DNA of 64,000 bases, from positions 186,001 to 250,000 of the forward strand of contig NZ_JALKCU010000003.1 of NCBI RefSeq assembly GCF_023540835.1, written 5' to 3'. The position numbers and the translations under genes are program-made. Below, one piece after another: positions 1 through 8,545 of the stretch (its first letter is position 1; every line of letters starts with the position of its first letter). The DNA is from Marivivens geojensis (lineage in GTDB: Bacteria; Pseudomonadota; Alphaproteobacteria; Rhodobacterales; Rhodobacteraceae). The notes beneath the pieces are model-generated. The model did no database searches and was not told the DNA's origin. It worked only from the letters and a program-made list of their open reading frames with translations.

Positions 1-911
1 CCGATCCAGCGGTCAAAGACTATGAAGCCGCACCGATGTTGCGCGGGATTGTCACTCGCATCAACGGGGTAAAGGCCACGGATGTGGTCGATCACTGGGT
101 CGTGCGTGGCGACCGCGGCTTGACCTATGGCGATACGCCACCCGATGGCACGACCGTGACCGAAGGCACATGGTGGCCAGAGGGTTACGATGGTCCGCCG
201 CAGGTCAGCTTTGCCGCCGAAGAAGCTGCTGAGATGGGCCTCACCCTTGGAGATGAGGTGACTGTAAACATCCTTGGCCGTGACATCACCGCGACCATCA
301 CTAGCTTCCGTGAAGTGGACTTTAGCAACGCAGGTATGGGCTTTGTCATGACGTTGAATCCCGCGGCCATCGCAGGTGCGCCGCATAGCTGGATCAGCAC
401 GGTTTACGCCCAACCCGAAGCCGAAGCCGCGATCCTGCGTGACCTCGCCAATAGCTATCCTAATATCACCGCGATCCGTGTGCGTGATGCCATTGATCAA
501 GTCATGGTCGTCGTCGCAGGTATCGCTGCAGCCACCCGATATGGCGCGCTCGCCACACTGGTCACTGGGTTCCTCGTGCTGATCGGCGCTGCTGCCTCGG
601 GCGAACGGGCGCGGGTATTTGAATCGGCGGTCCTAAAAACGCTTGGCGCAGATCGGCGGTTGATCCTGCGTAGTTTCGCGCTCCGCTCGGTCCTCTTGGG
701 ATTGGCGGCTGGGATTGTCGCGTTGATCGCTGGGATCGCAGGCGGTTGGGCTGTGACGACCTTTGTGATGGAGACGAGCTTTGCTCCGATCTGGTCCAAC
801 GCTGCGCTGATCGTTCTGGGCGGTATGGGAACCACTTTGCTCGCAGGTTTGGCCTTTGCTCTGCGCCCCTTAGCGGCCAAGCCCGCGCGGGTGTTGCGTG
901 CCCGCGAATGA
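1..911 (+). CDS. FtsX-type ABC transporter permease, C-terminal part (5' end outside window)
   Basis: The reading frame is open from base 3 and runs off the left edge, so the N-terminus is missing; the first in-window ATG (36) is internal. The C-terminal third holds four hydrophobic segments typical of the FtsX/MacB fold, including the short motif with ESAVLKTLGADRR that precedes the last helices in YbbP-like permeases. The segment before it (APMLRGI, ITSFREVDFSNAGMGF) matches the extracytoplasmic region of the YbbP family of putative lysophospholipase/lipoprotein-type exporters. Such permeases work with a YbbA-like ATPase, presumably upstream of this window. The substrate cannot be told. The gene ends 93 bases before the GTA spike genes and is probably unrelated to them. 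Confidence 0.85.
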   Translation, partial: DPAVKDYEAAPMLRGIVTRINGVKATDVVDHWVVRGDRGLTYGDTPPDGTTVTEGTWWPEGYDGPPQVSFAAEEAAEMGLTLGDEVTVNILGRDITATITSFREVDFSNAGMGFVMTLNPAAIAGAPHSWISTVYAQPEAEAAILRDLANSYPNITAIRVRDAIDQVMVVVAGIAAATRYGALATLVTGFLVLIGAAASGERARVFESAVLKTLGADRRLILRSFALRSVLLGLAAGIVALIAGIAGGWAVTTFVMETSFAPIWSNAALIVLGGMGTTLLAGLAFALRPLAAKPARVLRARE

Positions 912-960
912 TCCGGCGTACGGTCGATTGAACTGGGATTAACGCGGCATTGTTATTGTG

Positions 961-993
961 TCTGTCAACAGGGCGAATTTGCCCGCTGACAGA
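961..993 (+). promoter_or_regulatory. Interrupted inverted repeat in the leader of the GTA spike genes
   Basis: TCTGTCA (961-967) pairs with TGACAGA (987-993), and inside it GGGC (971-974) pairs with GCCC (981-984). The structure ends 3 bases before the GGAG ribosome binding site (996-999) of the next gene. At 939-942 a TTAA followed after 7 bases by TTGT resembles a degenerate CtrA site (TTAA-N7-TTAA), which would suit a GTA gene, but the second half matches poorly. The element could be an operator or a translation-affecting RNA hairpin. Confidence 0.4.
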
Positions 994-1004
994 ACGGAGT
1001 AACC

Positions 1005-1268
1005 ATGTCGAACCCATTTCAGAACCGCACGTTGTCCCTCTCTGGTCCGGCGCGTGACATCGTGCCAGTAACGCCCGCTGATGGCGTTGAATTGGCGGAC
1101 GTTGCGGTCGCGCTCTACGTCGAAACGGGTGGTGTGTTGGTCGTGAAGACCGTCGCGGACATGATCAGGACTGTGACGGTTGGCGATAAGTCGATCTTGC
1201 CCGTGGGGATCAAAGAGGTCCACGCGACGGGGACAACGGCCACGGGCATCCATGGCTATGTGGTCTGA
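1005..1268 (+). CDS. ghsA: GTA/phage head-spike base protein, RCAP_rcc01079 family
   Basis: This 87-residue protein matches, by sequence pattern (N-terminal LSLSGPARDIVPVTPADGVEL and C-terminal EVHATGTTATGI), the spike base family typified by R. capsulatus rcc01079. In that organism the protein sits on the capsid vertices of the gene transfer agent and anchors the spike fibre. There is no signal peptide or membrane segment. GGAG at 996-999 gives a well-spaced ribosome binding site for the ATG. It lies 2 bases from the probable fibre gene, and no other phage structural gene is in the window, as expected for the detached spike locus of Rhodobacterales GTAs. The family call is from recognition; the functional role is known for the family, not shown here. 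Confidence 0.8.
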   Translation: MSNPFQNRTLSLSGPARDIVPVTPADGVELADVAVALYVETGGVLVVKTVADMIRTVTVGDKSILPVGIKEVHATGTTATGIHGYVV

Positions 1269-1270
1269 TT

Positions 1271-2197
1271 ATGCTGGGGTTTTCTATCGCTGAATTGGGG
1301 CAGCGCCCTGCAATTACGGGCAATGGTCCTGTTGTTCTATCTTTTCTGACAGAGAGCCTACCCGCGGGGGTTTCGCATTCAAGAGCGTCTACGGGCACCC
1401 GCATCAACTCTGTCGGCATGCTAGAGGTTGTTGGCAATGATCAGCCGCGTTTCGATTATGATCCGCAAACCCTCGACCCACGAGGATTGTTGGTCGAACC
1501 CGCGTCGACCAACCTTGTCCACGGATCAGAGCCGAACCTCACCGACTGGGCGGATCTAGTGTCCACCTCGACACCTTTGGCGCTGAATGCCTTGGGCTAT
1601 TTCTCGGGCATGTCGGTCGCTAGCGGCGGGGCAAAGTGGCATCGGCTTCAGGCGGATACGGACGGCTGGTCGGAGGGACAGAACCTTCGGGTGCGTGTCT
1701 GGTATATGGCAGGGACCTCGGGCGCGATGTTCCTTTCGCTGCGGAACGTGGATGCGGGTGTTGATAGCTCGCTGTCTGGCACAGTAGGTGCTCTGGGCGT
1801 TCATAGCGCTGCGGCGGGGGCGATCACTGATATCGTCAATACCGTGCTTGGGGGTGGGGTCTACACCGTGACCTACACATTTACCCCGAACGCGGGCAGC
1901 ACCTCTGGCAAATTTGGCATCGGGCCTTTTAGTGCGTCCGCAGGCGAGACCGTCGTCGCGCTTGGTGTTCAGGTCGAGATCGGAGCGGGCACAAGCTATA
2001 TCCCAACCTCAGGTGCTGCGGTCTCCCGTGCGGCTGACAGTGTGACGCTCAATAGTTGGGTCGGGGTGTATGACATCGCGCTGACCTATGGCGGCGGCGG
2101 CGTCGAAATCCGCAGCGGTGTTACGGTGGCCGCAGGCTATGATCTCGCCCCGACGGCGCGTCGTATTCAGAGTATCACGCTGACGCCGATAGCTTGA
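1271..2197 (+). CDS. ghsB: GTA/phage head-spike fibre protein (GhsB-like)
   Basis: The 308-residue product has, around residues 37-85, the conserved phage head-spike fibre pattern: SRASTGTRINSVG, then PRFDYDP, then RGLLVEPASTNL. The rest is Gly/Ser/Thr-rich and beta-predicted (for example the stretch near 200-225 ending SGKFGIGPF), as in carbohydrate-binding fibre modules, and ends with a short segment beginning VYDIALTYGGGG. In R. capsulatus GhsB is the vertex fibre that adsorbs the GTA to capsular polysaccharide. Its receptor-contact region would be expected to vary between hosts. The start follows the stop of the base gene by 2 bases, so translation is probably coupled. The 3' end overlaps the convergent glycosyltransferase gene by 23 bases. 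Confidence 0.75.
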   Translation: MLGFSIAELGQRPAITGNGPVVLSFLTESLPAGVSHSRASTGTRINSVGMLEVVGNDQPRFDYDPQTLDPRGLLVEPASTNLVHGSEPNLTDWADLVSTSTPLALNALGYFSGMSVASGGAKWHRLQADTDGWSEGQNLRVRVWYMAGTSGAMFLSLRNVDAGVDSSLSGTVGALGVHSAAAGAITDIVNTVLGGGVYTVTYTFTPNAGSTSGKFGIGPFSASAGETVVALGVQVEIGAGTSYIPTSGAAVSRAADSVTLNSWVGVYDIALTYGGGGVEIRSGVTVAAGYDLAPTARRIQSITLTPIA

Positions 2198-3050
2198 ACT
2201 TGAGATGGCGGGTGATGAGTTGGACATAAGGGATGGCCCACGCCAACGACCACATTACCCCACCATGTCGACGCATGAACAGGAGCCAATCGGGGGGATA
2301 AAGCCCCCGAAACGAGTTCATCTGCGCGAGGCGATCCCGAAGGCTTAAGCTCGGATCGTCGCGCCACCGTTGCGCGGCGGGGTTAGGGTCGCATTGCGCC
2401 AAATACCCTGGCGCGAGCCAAACGCTGCCCCCCGCATCGCGCAGCCGCATCCCGTAGTCAACATCGCCCCACGCATGGAAAAACCTTGGTTCTAAGTTCC
2501 CAATCGCATCAACGGCAGCTTTGCTGACGAGTACGCAATTGCCGGCCATCGTGGTGACTTCGCGTGGGCTTTGTAGATCGGGACCAACGTGCCGCAGTCG
2601 TAAAATCGGCCCCTTTCGCCGTTGAAACCCTCCATATGTCAGCTCCCCCGTTAGGGGATCACAGGTCGATCCAAAAACGGCTGTTTTGTCCTGTCCTTGT
2701 TGGGCGAGCATCTGCGAAGTCTCAAGCAACCGAAGGATCGCATCATCGTTCAGATCGGTGTCATCGTTGAGCCAAAGCATATAGTCGAACGGGTATTCGA
2801 GTGCTCCTTCAAATGCGCGGCGCATCCCTCCGTTCCAATAAAGGTCGCCCGTGCCATCAATCACGTGCACCTGCGGAAATGCCTCACGCACCGCGTCGCC
2901 CGTGCCATCGCTGCTGCCGTCATCGACCAGAAACACGTTCAACCTAAACGCGGCATTGGCGCCGTCTTCTTTGAAAAGTGCCTCAAGCGCGTTGAGCGTT
3001 TTGGAGCGACGGTTAAAACAGGTCAGAAGGACGGCGATGGTTGGGATCAT
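2175..3050 (-). CDS. Glycosyltransferase family 2 (rhamnosyltransferase-like)
   Basis: The 291-residue product has a GT-A fold. MIPTIAVLLTCFNRR opens the Rossmann-like half, DDGSSDGT (43-50) is the nucleotide-sugar contact and NDDTD (95-99) is the metal-binding acidic motif. DLYWNGGM (about 69-76) and HAWGDVDYGMRLRDAG in the second half are typical of the WbbL/RfbF rhamnosyltransferase-like subgroup. The ATG at 3050 overlaps the stop of the upstream Wzy-like gene by 4 bases (ATGA), which decides the start over an upstream in-frame candidate at 3149. It is the last gene of the polysaccharide operon and probably adds one sugar to the lipid-linked repeat unit. Its donor and acceptor are unknown. 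Confidence 0.85.
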   Translation of the reverse strand: MIPTIAVLLTCFNRRSKTLNALEALFKEDGANAAFRLNVFLVDDGSSDGTGDAVREAFPQVHVIDGTGDLYWNGGMRRAFEGALEYPFDYMLWLNDDTDLNDDAILRLLETSQMLAQQGQDKTAVFGSTCDPLTGELTYGGFQRRKGPILRLRHVGPDLQSPREVTTMAGNCVLVSKAAVDAIGNLEPRFFHAWGDVDYGMRLRDAGGSVWLAPGYLAQCDPNPAAQRWRDDPSLSLRDRLAQMNSFRGLYPPDWLLFMRRHGGVMWSLAWAIPYVQLITRHLKFKLSASA

Positions 3051-4273
3051 GGTGCAACGGACCTCGTGTTGAAGTGTGAACGCGACAGAACACCCGCCAT
3101 GACCGCGAACCCCATCCATAAAAACCCACCCATCTTGGGTTGGAGCCACACGGGGTTAAACGTCATCACAATGACCAGCATCACGACGAGGCCATAGCCG
3201 AACAGCGCGACCAGTCGTTCTGAGGTCAGGTTCCTGAGGCGGAAGATACTGAAAACAAAGGATAGCACGGGCAGCAACAACGCGAGTGTCCCGACCGTGC
3301 CGCCAAAAGCGAGGAGGTCGAGAAGGTCACTGTGGCTCGGGATGATGAGGTTTTGTCGCTGAACCGAGACGAGCGGGGAGCCATGAAACATCGCCCCAAA
3401 GACCGGCGCATCCAGAAATTCTTGCCAGCGTATCGCGTAGGTAAAGGTCCTCACGGACCGACTGCCCGACGGCAGGTGATCAACGATCATGGGTAGGCAA
3501 GTTAGAAATACGCCGACCCCGATCAGCACGTAAATCACACTGAGAAATCGCAACACGACAGTGCGGTTCGGCGTTTGGCTTACCCAATCAATCGGGATCA
3601 AAAGCAGGATGCCGATGGTGGCAAAGGCCGTCAGGAAACCTGTGATCTTAAAGGTAAAAAACTGTCCTAAAATCAGTATGGCTCCAACGATCATTCTTAG
3701 AATAGGGCGCTCCACCAAACCCATCGCAGCAACCATTGTCGCAACGCCGATGAGGAAAACCTCTTCGTGGAAAATATGGTTAATGCCTGATCGCTGCTTC
3801 AGAAACGGGCCGACGATTTGCCAGTAAAACAATTGCGCTGACACCAGCAGTCCGATGACAATCACGGGCCATGTCAGTTTGCGCATAAACCAATCGAGGT
3901 CCTCAGGAACGCTCGCCATCATGCGGATCGGAATGTAGCTTAGTGCAGACAGGGCGAGGCGTAGGAAGCTGTCGGCGGTGTCGCCTGTGACATAGCTTGT
4001 CGAGGCGCCACCGAGGGTGATCATGGTGATCAAAATGGCAAAGGCGATGTCTTGCCAAATGATACCACCGATAGGGCGGAACCCTTGGGCCAGATACGCG
4101 GCGCTGCCCAAAATCGCGATGAACGCAGGCAGGAACTGAAACGTCAGCGGCAGGCCCAGACCGCTATCCGTCGGGTCCACTGCCATAGCGAGCAAGAACA
4201 GAACCGAGGTGTAAATCAGTCGCGCCCCAAGTCCGACCGAAGGGGCGTTATCCTGTGCCGTGGCGGCCTGCAT
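3047..4273 (-). CDS. O-antigen ligase/Wzy-like polysaccharide polymerase
   Basis: The 408-residue protein is almost wholly hydrophobic, with about eleven membrane segments and a large periplasmic loop before the last helices, as in Wzy polymerases and WaaL ligases. The loop holds SGSRSVRTFTYAIRWQEFLD followed by HSDLLDLLAFGG, the arrangement seen in the Wzy_C/O-antigen ligase family. The start is the ATG at 4273, overlapping the preceding stop by one base (TGATG). With a flippase, glycosyltransferases and no ABC exporter in the operon, a Wzx/Wzy-dependent route is the likely one. Whether it polymerises capsule units or ligates O-antigen cannot be told from sequence. Confidence 0.75.
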   Translation of the reverse strand: MQAATAQDNAPSVGLGARLIYTSVLFLLAMAVDPTDSGLGLPLTFQFLPAFIAILGSAAYLAQGFRPIGGIIWQDIAFAILITMITLGGASTSYVTGDTADSFLRLALSALSYIPIRMMASVPEDLDWFMRKLTWPVIVIGLLVSAQLFYWQIVGPFLKQRSGINHIFHEEVFLIGVATMVAAMGLVERPILRMIVGAILILGQFFTFKITGFLTAFATIGILLLIPIDWVSQTPNRTVVLRFLSVIYVLIGVGVFLTCLPMIVDHLPSGSRSVRTFTYAIRWQEFLDAPVFGAMFHGSPLVSVQRQNLIIPSHSDLLDLLAFGGTVGTLALLLPVLSFVFSIFRLRNLTSERLVALFGYGLVVMLVIVMTFNPVWLQPKMGGFLWMGFAVMAGVLSRSHFNTRSVAP

Positions 4274-5229
4274 CAATCGACCTCCGTCACAGGCTGGCCC
4301 GCGAACAGTCGGCGCAGTTGTCGCCCGATCAATGGCAGCACAAATACCGCCCGCAGCGTCCCCCACGGCATCAATAAGAGGTCTGTGCTCAGGTGCCTGA
4401 AAACACCCTTGCAGGTGTTCAGTTCTGATTTCAGCACATCAATGTCATAGCCCATCACGGTCAAGCCATCTCGCCCCACCCGATCCAAATACCGCCGTGC
4501 CCACCAGCGCCGCAGCGGGTTGCAATACATTGCCTTCCAACGGTTGTCCGTCATGACCTGTTTCATCCCGCCCGTCGGATCACCCATGCGCCCCGAGAGA
4601 GTGACGTCGGTGCTTTCGCTTAAGTTCGCGCCGGAGATGCCAAGATGATCACAGATCATCGTCGTCGTCGCGTCGAGCTTCTCTGAGGCATCCTCATAGC
4701 GGATCGTCAGCGCGGTATCGCTGGTCCGTGCAAAGTCGATCAGGCGGGGGAGCGCGATGTCCAAATCCTGTTTGAACCGAAACAGGTTCCAGCGGCCCTT
4801 GCTCCATGTCGTCATCATTGACGCCGCGATAGCCAATGGATTGCGCCACAGTATGATCACGGGGGCGTTAGGGTACAACGCGGTCACGGCTTTTGGTGCT
4901 AAGGCGTAGCGCGGCGTTTTATCCAAGAAATAGATCGCCTGCTCGTCAGGGCAGAGACGCTCATAAATCACCTGCGCTGCGCTGCGCATGGCGTCGTTCC
5001 AGTCATCCTCCCCGTTGGGGAGCGCCGCCGTGAGGTCCTCTATCGCCATGCGATAGGTGGAATACTCAAAGGTCGTGGCGGCTTCGTCCACACTATTGGG
5101 CGGGATCAAACCCAACAGAAACCAAGGCTCCGATAGGGTCGCGATGTTTGGATGCCGCCCCAAGGCCCGTTGCAACATGGTGGACCCAGACCGAGGGAGG
5201 GATAGGAGAAAGACTGGTGTCACAGCCAT
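4273..5229 (-). CDS. Sulfotransferase family protein (first of two)
   Basis: The 318-residue product begins with FLLSLPRSGSTML (residues 7-19), the 5'-phosphosulfate loop that binds PAPS in sulfotransferases. Further on, VIILWRNPLAIAASM gives the 3'-phosphate-binding Arg of the Sulfotransfer_3 type. The central HPNIATLSEPWFLLG segment is usual for bacterial members. The start at ATG 5229 overlaps the flippase stop by one base. Its place between the flippase and the Wzy-like gene suggests that it sulfates a sugar of the polysaccharide, but small-molecule or lipid acceptors are possible. No PAPS synthesis genes (cysDNC) lie in the window. Confidence 0.8.
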   Translation of the reverse strand: MAVTPVFLLSLPRSGSTMLQRALGRHPNIATLSEPWFLLGLIPPNSVDEAATTFEYSTYRMAIEDLTAALPNGEDDWNDAMRSAAQVIYERLCPDEQAIYFLDKTPRYALAPKAVTALYPNAPVIILWRNPLAIAASMMTTWSKGRWNLFRFKQDLDIALPRLIDFARTSDTALTIRYEDASEKLDATTTMICDHLGISGANLSESTDVTLSGRMGDPTGGMKQVMTDNRWKAMYCNPLRRWWARRYLDRVGRDGLTVMGYDIDVLKSELNTCKGVFRHLSTDLLLMPWGTLRAVFVLPLIGRQLRRLFAGQPVTEVD

Positions 5230-6506
5230 CAGAACGGCTCCTTGCCAAAGCGCAGGGTAGGGTAGGTCTTGATCCCCATGCGGACCGAGCAATACCTAAC
5301 CGCCAGTAGGTTCTGGACGATCACCGTCACGCTGGCCCCAATCGCGACGCCCCATAGTGGATCGATTTGTCCGAGGATAAGCGACACGCCGACGCCAGTT
5401 ACGCTGGCGAGAACGGCAAAGAACATCGCGACCCTTTGACCGTTCGTGACGGTCAACACGAGCATCGGCGACCCTGTCGTGGCATTGACGGTTTGCCCGA
5501 CCAGAAGGATGAGGAATGCGGTCCAAGCGGAGGCAAAGGCATCCCCGAAAATGAGGTTGAGGATCGAGGGCCCAGCGACCGCCAAGCCGCTCATCATAGT
5601 GAGCGAGATAACCATAATCACCGTTGCCGACCGCCGCAAAAGCTGTTCGAGCGGAACCGTTTCGTTGGCCTTCCAGAGATGTGCGATCTGCGGTCCGATC
5701 GCCATGTTGACTGCCATGAGTGGCAGCGACAGCAACCGCACCACGCGCAATGCAGCCCCGAACAACGCAACAGTTTCCGTGTCGCCCAATGCGCCCGCGA
5801 TCCAGAGATGTGCCTCTGACAGGGCCGTATTGGCGATGACGATAATCGCGAGTGGAAGGCTAGTTTTGACCACGGGTGCGACGTCGACCCCTGACATTCT
5901 CGGAAGTGCCCGCAAGGCTGGGATCAGGCTGCCAATGGACAATGGAACACAGAGTGCAGCGGCAATCGCGGTGATCCACACGATCTGCGTTAGGTTAGGG
6001 GTTCGTCCTAGCGCAAACGCCAACGCGCAGGCGATAAACAGCAGAAGGTTGAAGGAAAACACTTCGTGCAGGCCAAAGTCGGTCATTCGCCCGAAGGCCC
6101 TCAGGATATGGGCAAGGGCTTGGGTCGTGGCGCGTGCGACAATCCAAATGAGCAGGATCGCCATGTAGGTCACAGCCCCGTCTGACATCGGGATTAGGGG
6201 CGTGAACAGGATCGCAAGGCCGCAGGTGATGCTAATCGTGAGGATGAGGAACAGCCCGCTCCCCCGAAGGATAGGCAATCCACGATCAGACCCCGACAGC
6301 AGCGATACCGCACTTTGGTTAAAGCCTCCGAGCGCGATTAAGGCGGCCACCTGAGAGAAGCTTGTCAAAAGAAAATACGTGCCGAGGCCATCGATGGGCA
6401 GAATTCGCGGCAAAAGCACATTAATCCCAAAGCCGAGCACCATTGTGCTGACGCGGGCAATGGCGAGGATCACGCTGCCCCTTATGGCCGTTTTTTCATT
6501 CTGCAT
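5229..6506 (-). CDS. Polysaccharide flippase (Wzx/MOP superfamily)
   Basis: The 425-residue protein has about twelve to fourteen predicted membrane helices. Its N-terminus (RGSVILAIARVSTMVLGFGINVLLPRILPIDG, a segment repeated in type across Wzx proteins) is the standard first helix pair of the oligosaccharide flippase family. It would move undecaprenyl-linked repeat units across the inner membrane. The ATG at 6506 lies inside the end of the upstream sulfotransferase gene (11-base overlap), and its own stop overlaps the next ATG, so the genes are translationally coupled. It is the only flippase of the operon; the MurJ homologue at 54542 serves peptidoglycan. Confidence 0.85.
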   Translation of the reverse strand: MQNEKTAIRGSVILAIARVSTMVLGFGINVLLPRILPIDGLGTYFLLTSFSQVAALIALGGFNQSAVSLLSGSDRGLPILRGSGLFLILTISITCGLAILFTPLIPMSDGAVTYMAILLIWIVARATTQALAHILRAFGRMTDFGLHEVFSFNLLLFIACALAFALGRTPNLTQIVWITAIAAALCVPLSIGSLIPALRALPRMSGVDVAPVVKTSLPLAIIVIANTALSEAHLWIAGALGDTETVALFGAALRVVRLLSLPLMAVNMAIGPQIAHLWKANETVPLEQLLRRSATVIMVISLTMMSGLAVAGPSILNLIFGDAFASAWTAFLILLVGQTVNATTGSPMLVLTVTNGQRVAMFFAVLASVTGVGVSLILGQIDPLWGVAIGASVTVIVQNLLAVRYCSVRMGIKTYPTLRFGKEPF

Positions 6507-7377
6507 AACCCGCCCGTCGTATCAGAACAGGGTCGAGAGAGGCCTCAATCCGCGCGATTTGGCTGGTCGTCAGTCGATCCCGCCACCCGTCGATGCGCCC
6601 GCCGCGAAAGGTCGGTGAGGACGGGTCGAAGACTTGGCCTACCTTTGCCCAAAGATCATCGGTCATATGGACGCCGAGATGCGCGGCGATGGCCTGAAAA
6701 CACGCCGTTTGCGCATCAATCGTGCCGCCCCCTTGTGGGCCAACGAGGTCTTCGAATTTGATGATCAGGGTGCCGACGTGTTGGTCCCAATTCAGCACGC
6801 TTTCGAACGCGTCATTGAGCGATTTGACAGGCAGTCCAGGCGGATTGGCGTAACCGCCGTGTATGCTGAAATCGACGCGCTCGTCCTCAGTCAGTGTCTC
6901 GTAAAAGGGGCGCAAATAATGGTTCCAATTTCGCGCATCTAAGACATAGGGGATCATCGAAGCAGCGACAGCGCGAGGGTCACGCAGGATGGTGATGGCC
7001 TTCGTCTCAGTGGCGTCGAAGGCCTCCATTGCGCATTGGCTAAAGGGCACATGTGCTTTTCCAAAAGAGGTGAGCGGGCGGTTTTGGAGCCAGTTTTCGA
7101 AAGTGAGCCGAGGGACGAAGTAGGGCGAAAAGACGCCAACAGGAACGTCCGTGGGGTGCGCTCTGTGATCGCGATTTCCGTAGCCGCGCAGCCGTCCCCA
7201 ACGCCCCGCGGTACGGCGGTCGAGAAAAGGCGGTGGCGTGAGGCCGATCTTATCCGTTGCCCGTTCGAGAACCGTACGCCCATTTTCACGCGCTGCGCCG
7301 CCCAAAACCATGAGCGCCTTTTCGAGAAGATGCGTCCCGCTTTTGGGGAGCGAATTGACCAGAACGTTCGGCGTCAT
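6496..7377 (-). CDS. Sulfotransferase domain protein (second of two)
   Basis: The 293-residue product starts with VLVNSLPKSGTHLLEKAL, where SLPKSGTHL (9-17) is the PAPS-binding loop. ITILRDPRAVAASMIPYVL in the middle supplies the second PAPS-contact motif, with RDPR typical of Sulfotransfer_1/cytosolic-type enzymes. It differs clearly from the sulfotransferase at 4273, so the two are not a recent duplication. The C-terminal RGGRIDGWRDRLTTSQIARIEA resembles the RKG..GDWK..F region that closes over PAPS in the family. It starts 4 bases inside the upstream glycosyltransferase gene. The acceptor is unknown; a polysaccharide repeat unit is inferred from context. Confidence 0.8.
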   Translation of the reverse strand: MTPNVLVNSLPKSGTHLLEKALMVLGGAARENGRTVLERATDKIGLTPPPFLDRRTAGRWGRLRGYGNRDHRAHPTDVPVGVFSPYFVPRLTFENWLQNRPLTSFGKAHVPFSQCAMEAFDATETKAITILRDPRAVAASMIPYVLDARNWNHYLRPFYETLTEDERVDFSIHGGYANPPGLPVKSLNDAFESVLNWDQHVGTLIIKFEDLVGPQGGGTIDAQTACFQAIAAHLGVHMTDDLWAKVGQVFDPSSPTFRGGRIDGWRDRLTTSQIARIEASLDPVLIRRAGYAE

Positions 7378-8543
7378 GTGGCGTCTCCGATCTTTTCAAA
7401 GACTGACAGCAGAGTTTCGCGGAATCGCTCGCGGCGGCGGCTGGCCCAGTGGGGGTCGGCATCTGTAGGGGAGGAGGTCATCGCTTCGGTCAGGGCTTTT
7501 GCAAATTCGACGCTCGTCTGAGCGGTTCGGACATGCAATGGCGCGTCATTGATCCCCCGTAAGGCCAAGCGCGTGACAACCATTGGGACGCCGACCGATA
7601 TGCCTTCGATGGTTTTGAGCTGGATGCCGGATCCGACCACCGTCGGGACGGCGAGAGCACGGCAAGCGCGCATGAATTGCCCCGCGTCTGGAACGCGCCC
7701 AAGTTTGAGCAGGCGGGGATCGGTGGTCAGAAGTGTTTCGGAACCACTGCCTGCGATAGCGACGCTCAAATCGTTTGGCAGATGAGGCAAGACCTCAGCA
7801 AGAAACCATCGGATGCCTTGGCGGTTTACCTCCCACTGCCAGCTTCCGATCAAGCCAATGTCATAGGATTTCGGCGGTGCGGGTTTGGACAGGTCGAACG
7901 CCTGTCCGGGCAGGTCGATGACGGTGATTTTGTCGGTGGGGACGCCCAAACGGGCAAAGCCATCTCGGTCCGCGTTGGACAGGGTGACTATGGCTTTGCA
8001 TTCGACCCCAAGGGCTGCCTCTTTGGTCTCTAGTAGCCTTGCCACTCTACCATAGATCGCTCGTTTTGCTATCGAACCGTGCTGGGCAATGCTGTTGTAG
8101 AGTGAATGCTCTAAATTGTGCGCGATGAACAGTTTGCGCGTGGGCAGGTCGGGCAACCCCGCGATCCAGCCAATATGCGCATGGTCGATTATAAGTATGT
8201 CTGCCCCATCACGCAGCGCGTTTCGCAAAGCCCGAACGTATGCGGTGCCTTTGAACTTGGTCTGGGTAAAGGGCGCATGGGTGATGAACGCGCGGGCCAG
8301 CCACAAAATGCGGCGCCATCCTGCATCGGCCATCTCGATAAACCATTGCCCTGCTGAATAGATCGATGGATCGGGCCGCAGCGGCCCGCGACCCACCCGT
8401 TCATATCCAACCACCCTGACGTCGGCTCCAATATCGCGCAGAACGTCGATGAATTCCTGCGAACAAATCTCACCGCCATTGGCCCTTTCATCGGGCAGAA
8501 CGGTGGTGGCGAAAACAACGCGTAACCCTGACATACTGAACAT
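7374..8543 (-). CDS. Glycosyltransferase family 4/1 (GT-B fold)
   Basis: The product (389 residues from ATG 8543) has the GT-B signatures. An N-terminal half is followed by SYDIGLIGSWQWEVNRQGIRWFL, and near the C-terminus EGISVGVPMVVTRL gives the donor-binding E-x7-E-like region. The N-terminus is hydrophobic (LRVVFATTVLPDERANGGE), with the glycine-rich acceptor loop. A second ATG nine bases downstream (8534, MSGLRVVF) is an equally good start. The longer frame to 8678 reads through the preceding gene and was rejected. It is part of the polysaccharide operon. The nature of the sugar is not predictable, although GDP-mannose and GDP-fucose are made by neighbours. Confidence 0.8.
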   Translation of the reverse strand: MFSMSGLRVVFATTVLPDERANGGEICSQEFIDVLRDIGADVRVVGYERVGRGPLRPDPSIYSAGQWFIEMADAGWRRILWLARAFITHAPFTQTKFKGTAYVRALRNALRDGADILIIDHAHIGWIAGLPDLPTRKLFIAHNLEHSLYNSIAQHGSIAKRAIYGRVARLLETKEAALGVECKAIVTLSNADRDGFARLGVPTDKITVIDLPGQAFDLSKPAPPKSYDIGLIGSWQWEVNRQGIRWFLAEVLPHLPNDLSVAIAGSGSETLLTTDPRLLKLGRVPDAGQFMRACRALAVPTVVGSGIQLKTIEGISVGVPMVVTRLALRGINDAPLHVRTAQTSVEFAKALTEAMTSSPTDADPHWASRRRERFRETLLSVFEKIGDAT

Positions 8544-8545
8544 CT

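Noticed and set aside
1005-2197. A prophage remnant
   Set aside because: Only the spike base and fibre are present. There is no integrase, portal, capsid or att-like repeat, and the pair matches the detached spike locus of Rhodobacterales GTAs.
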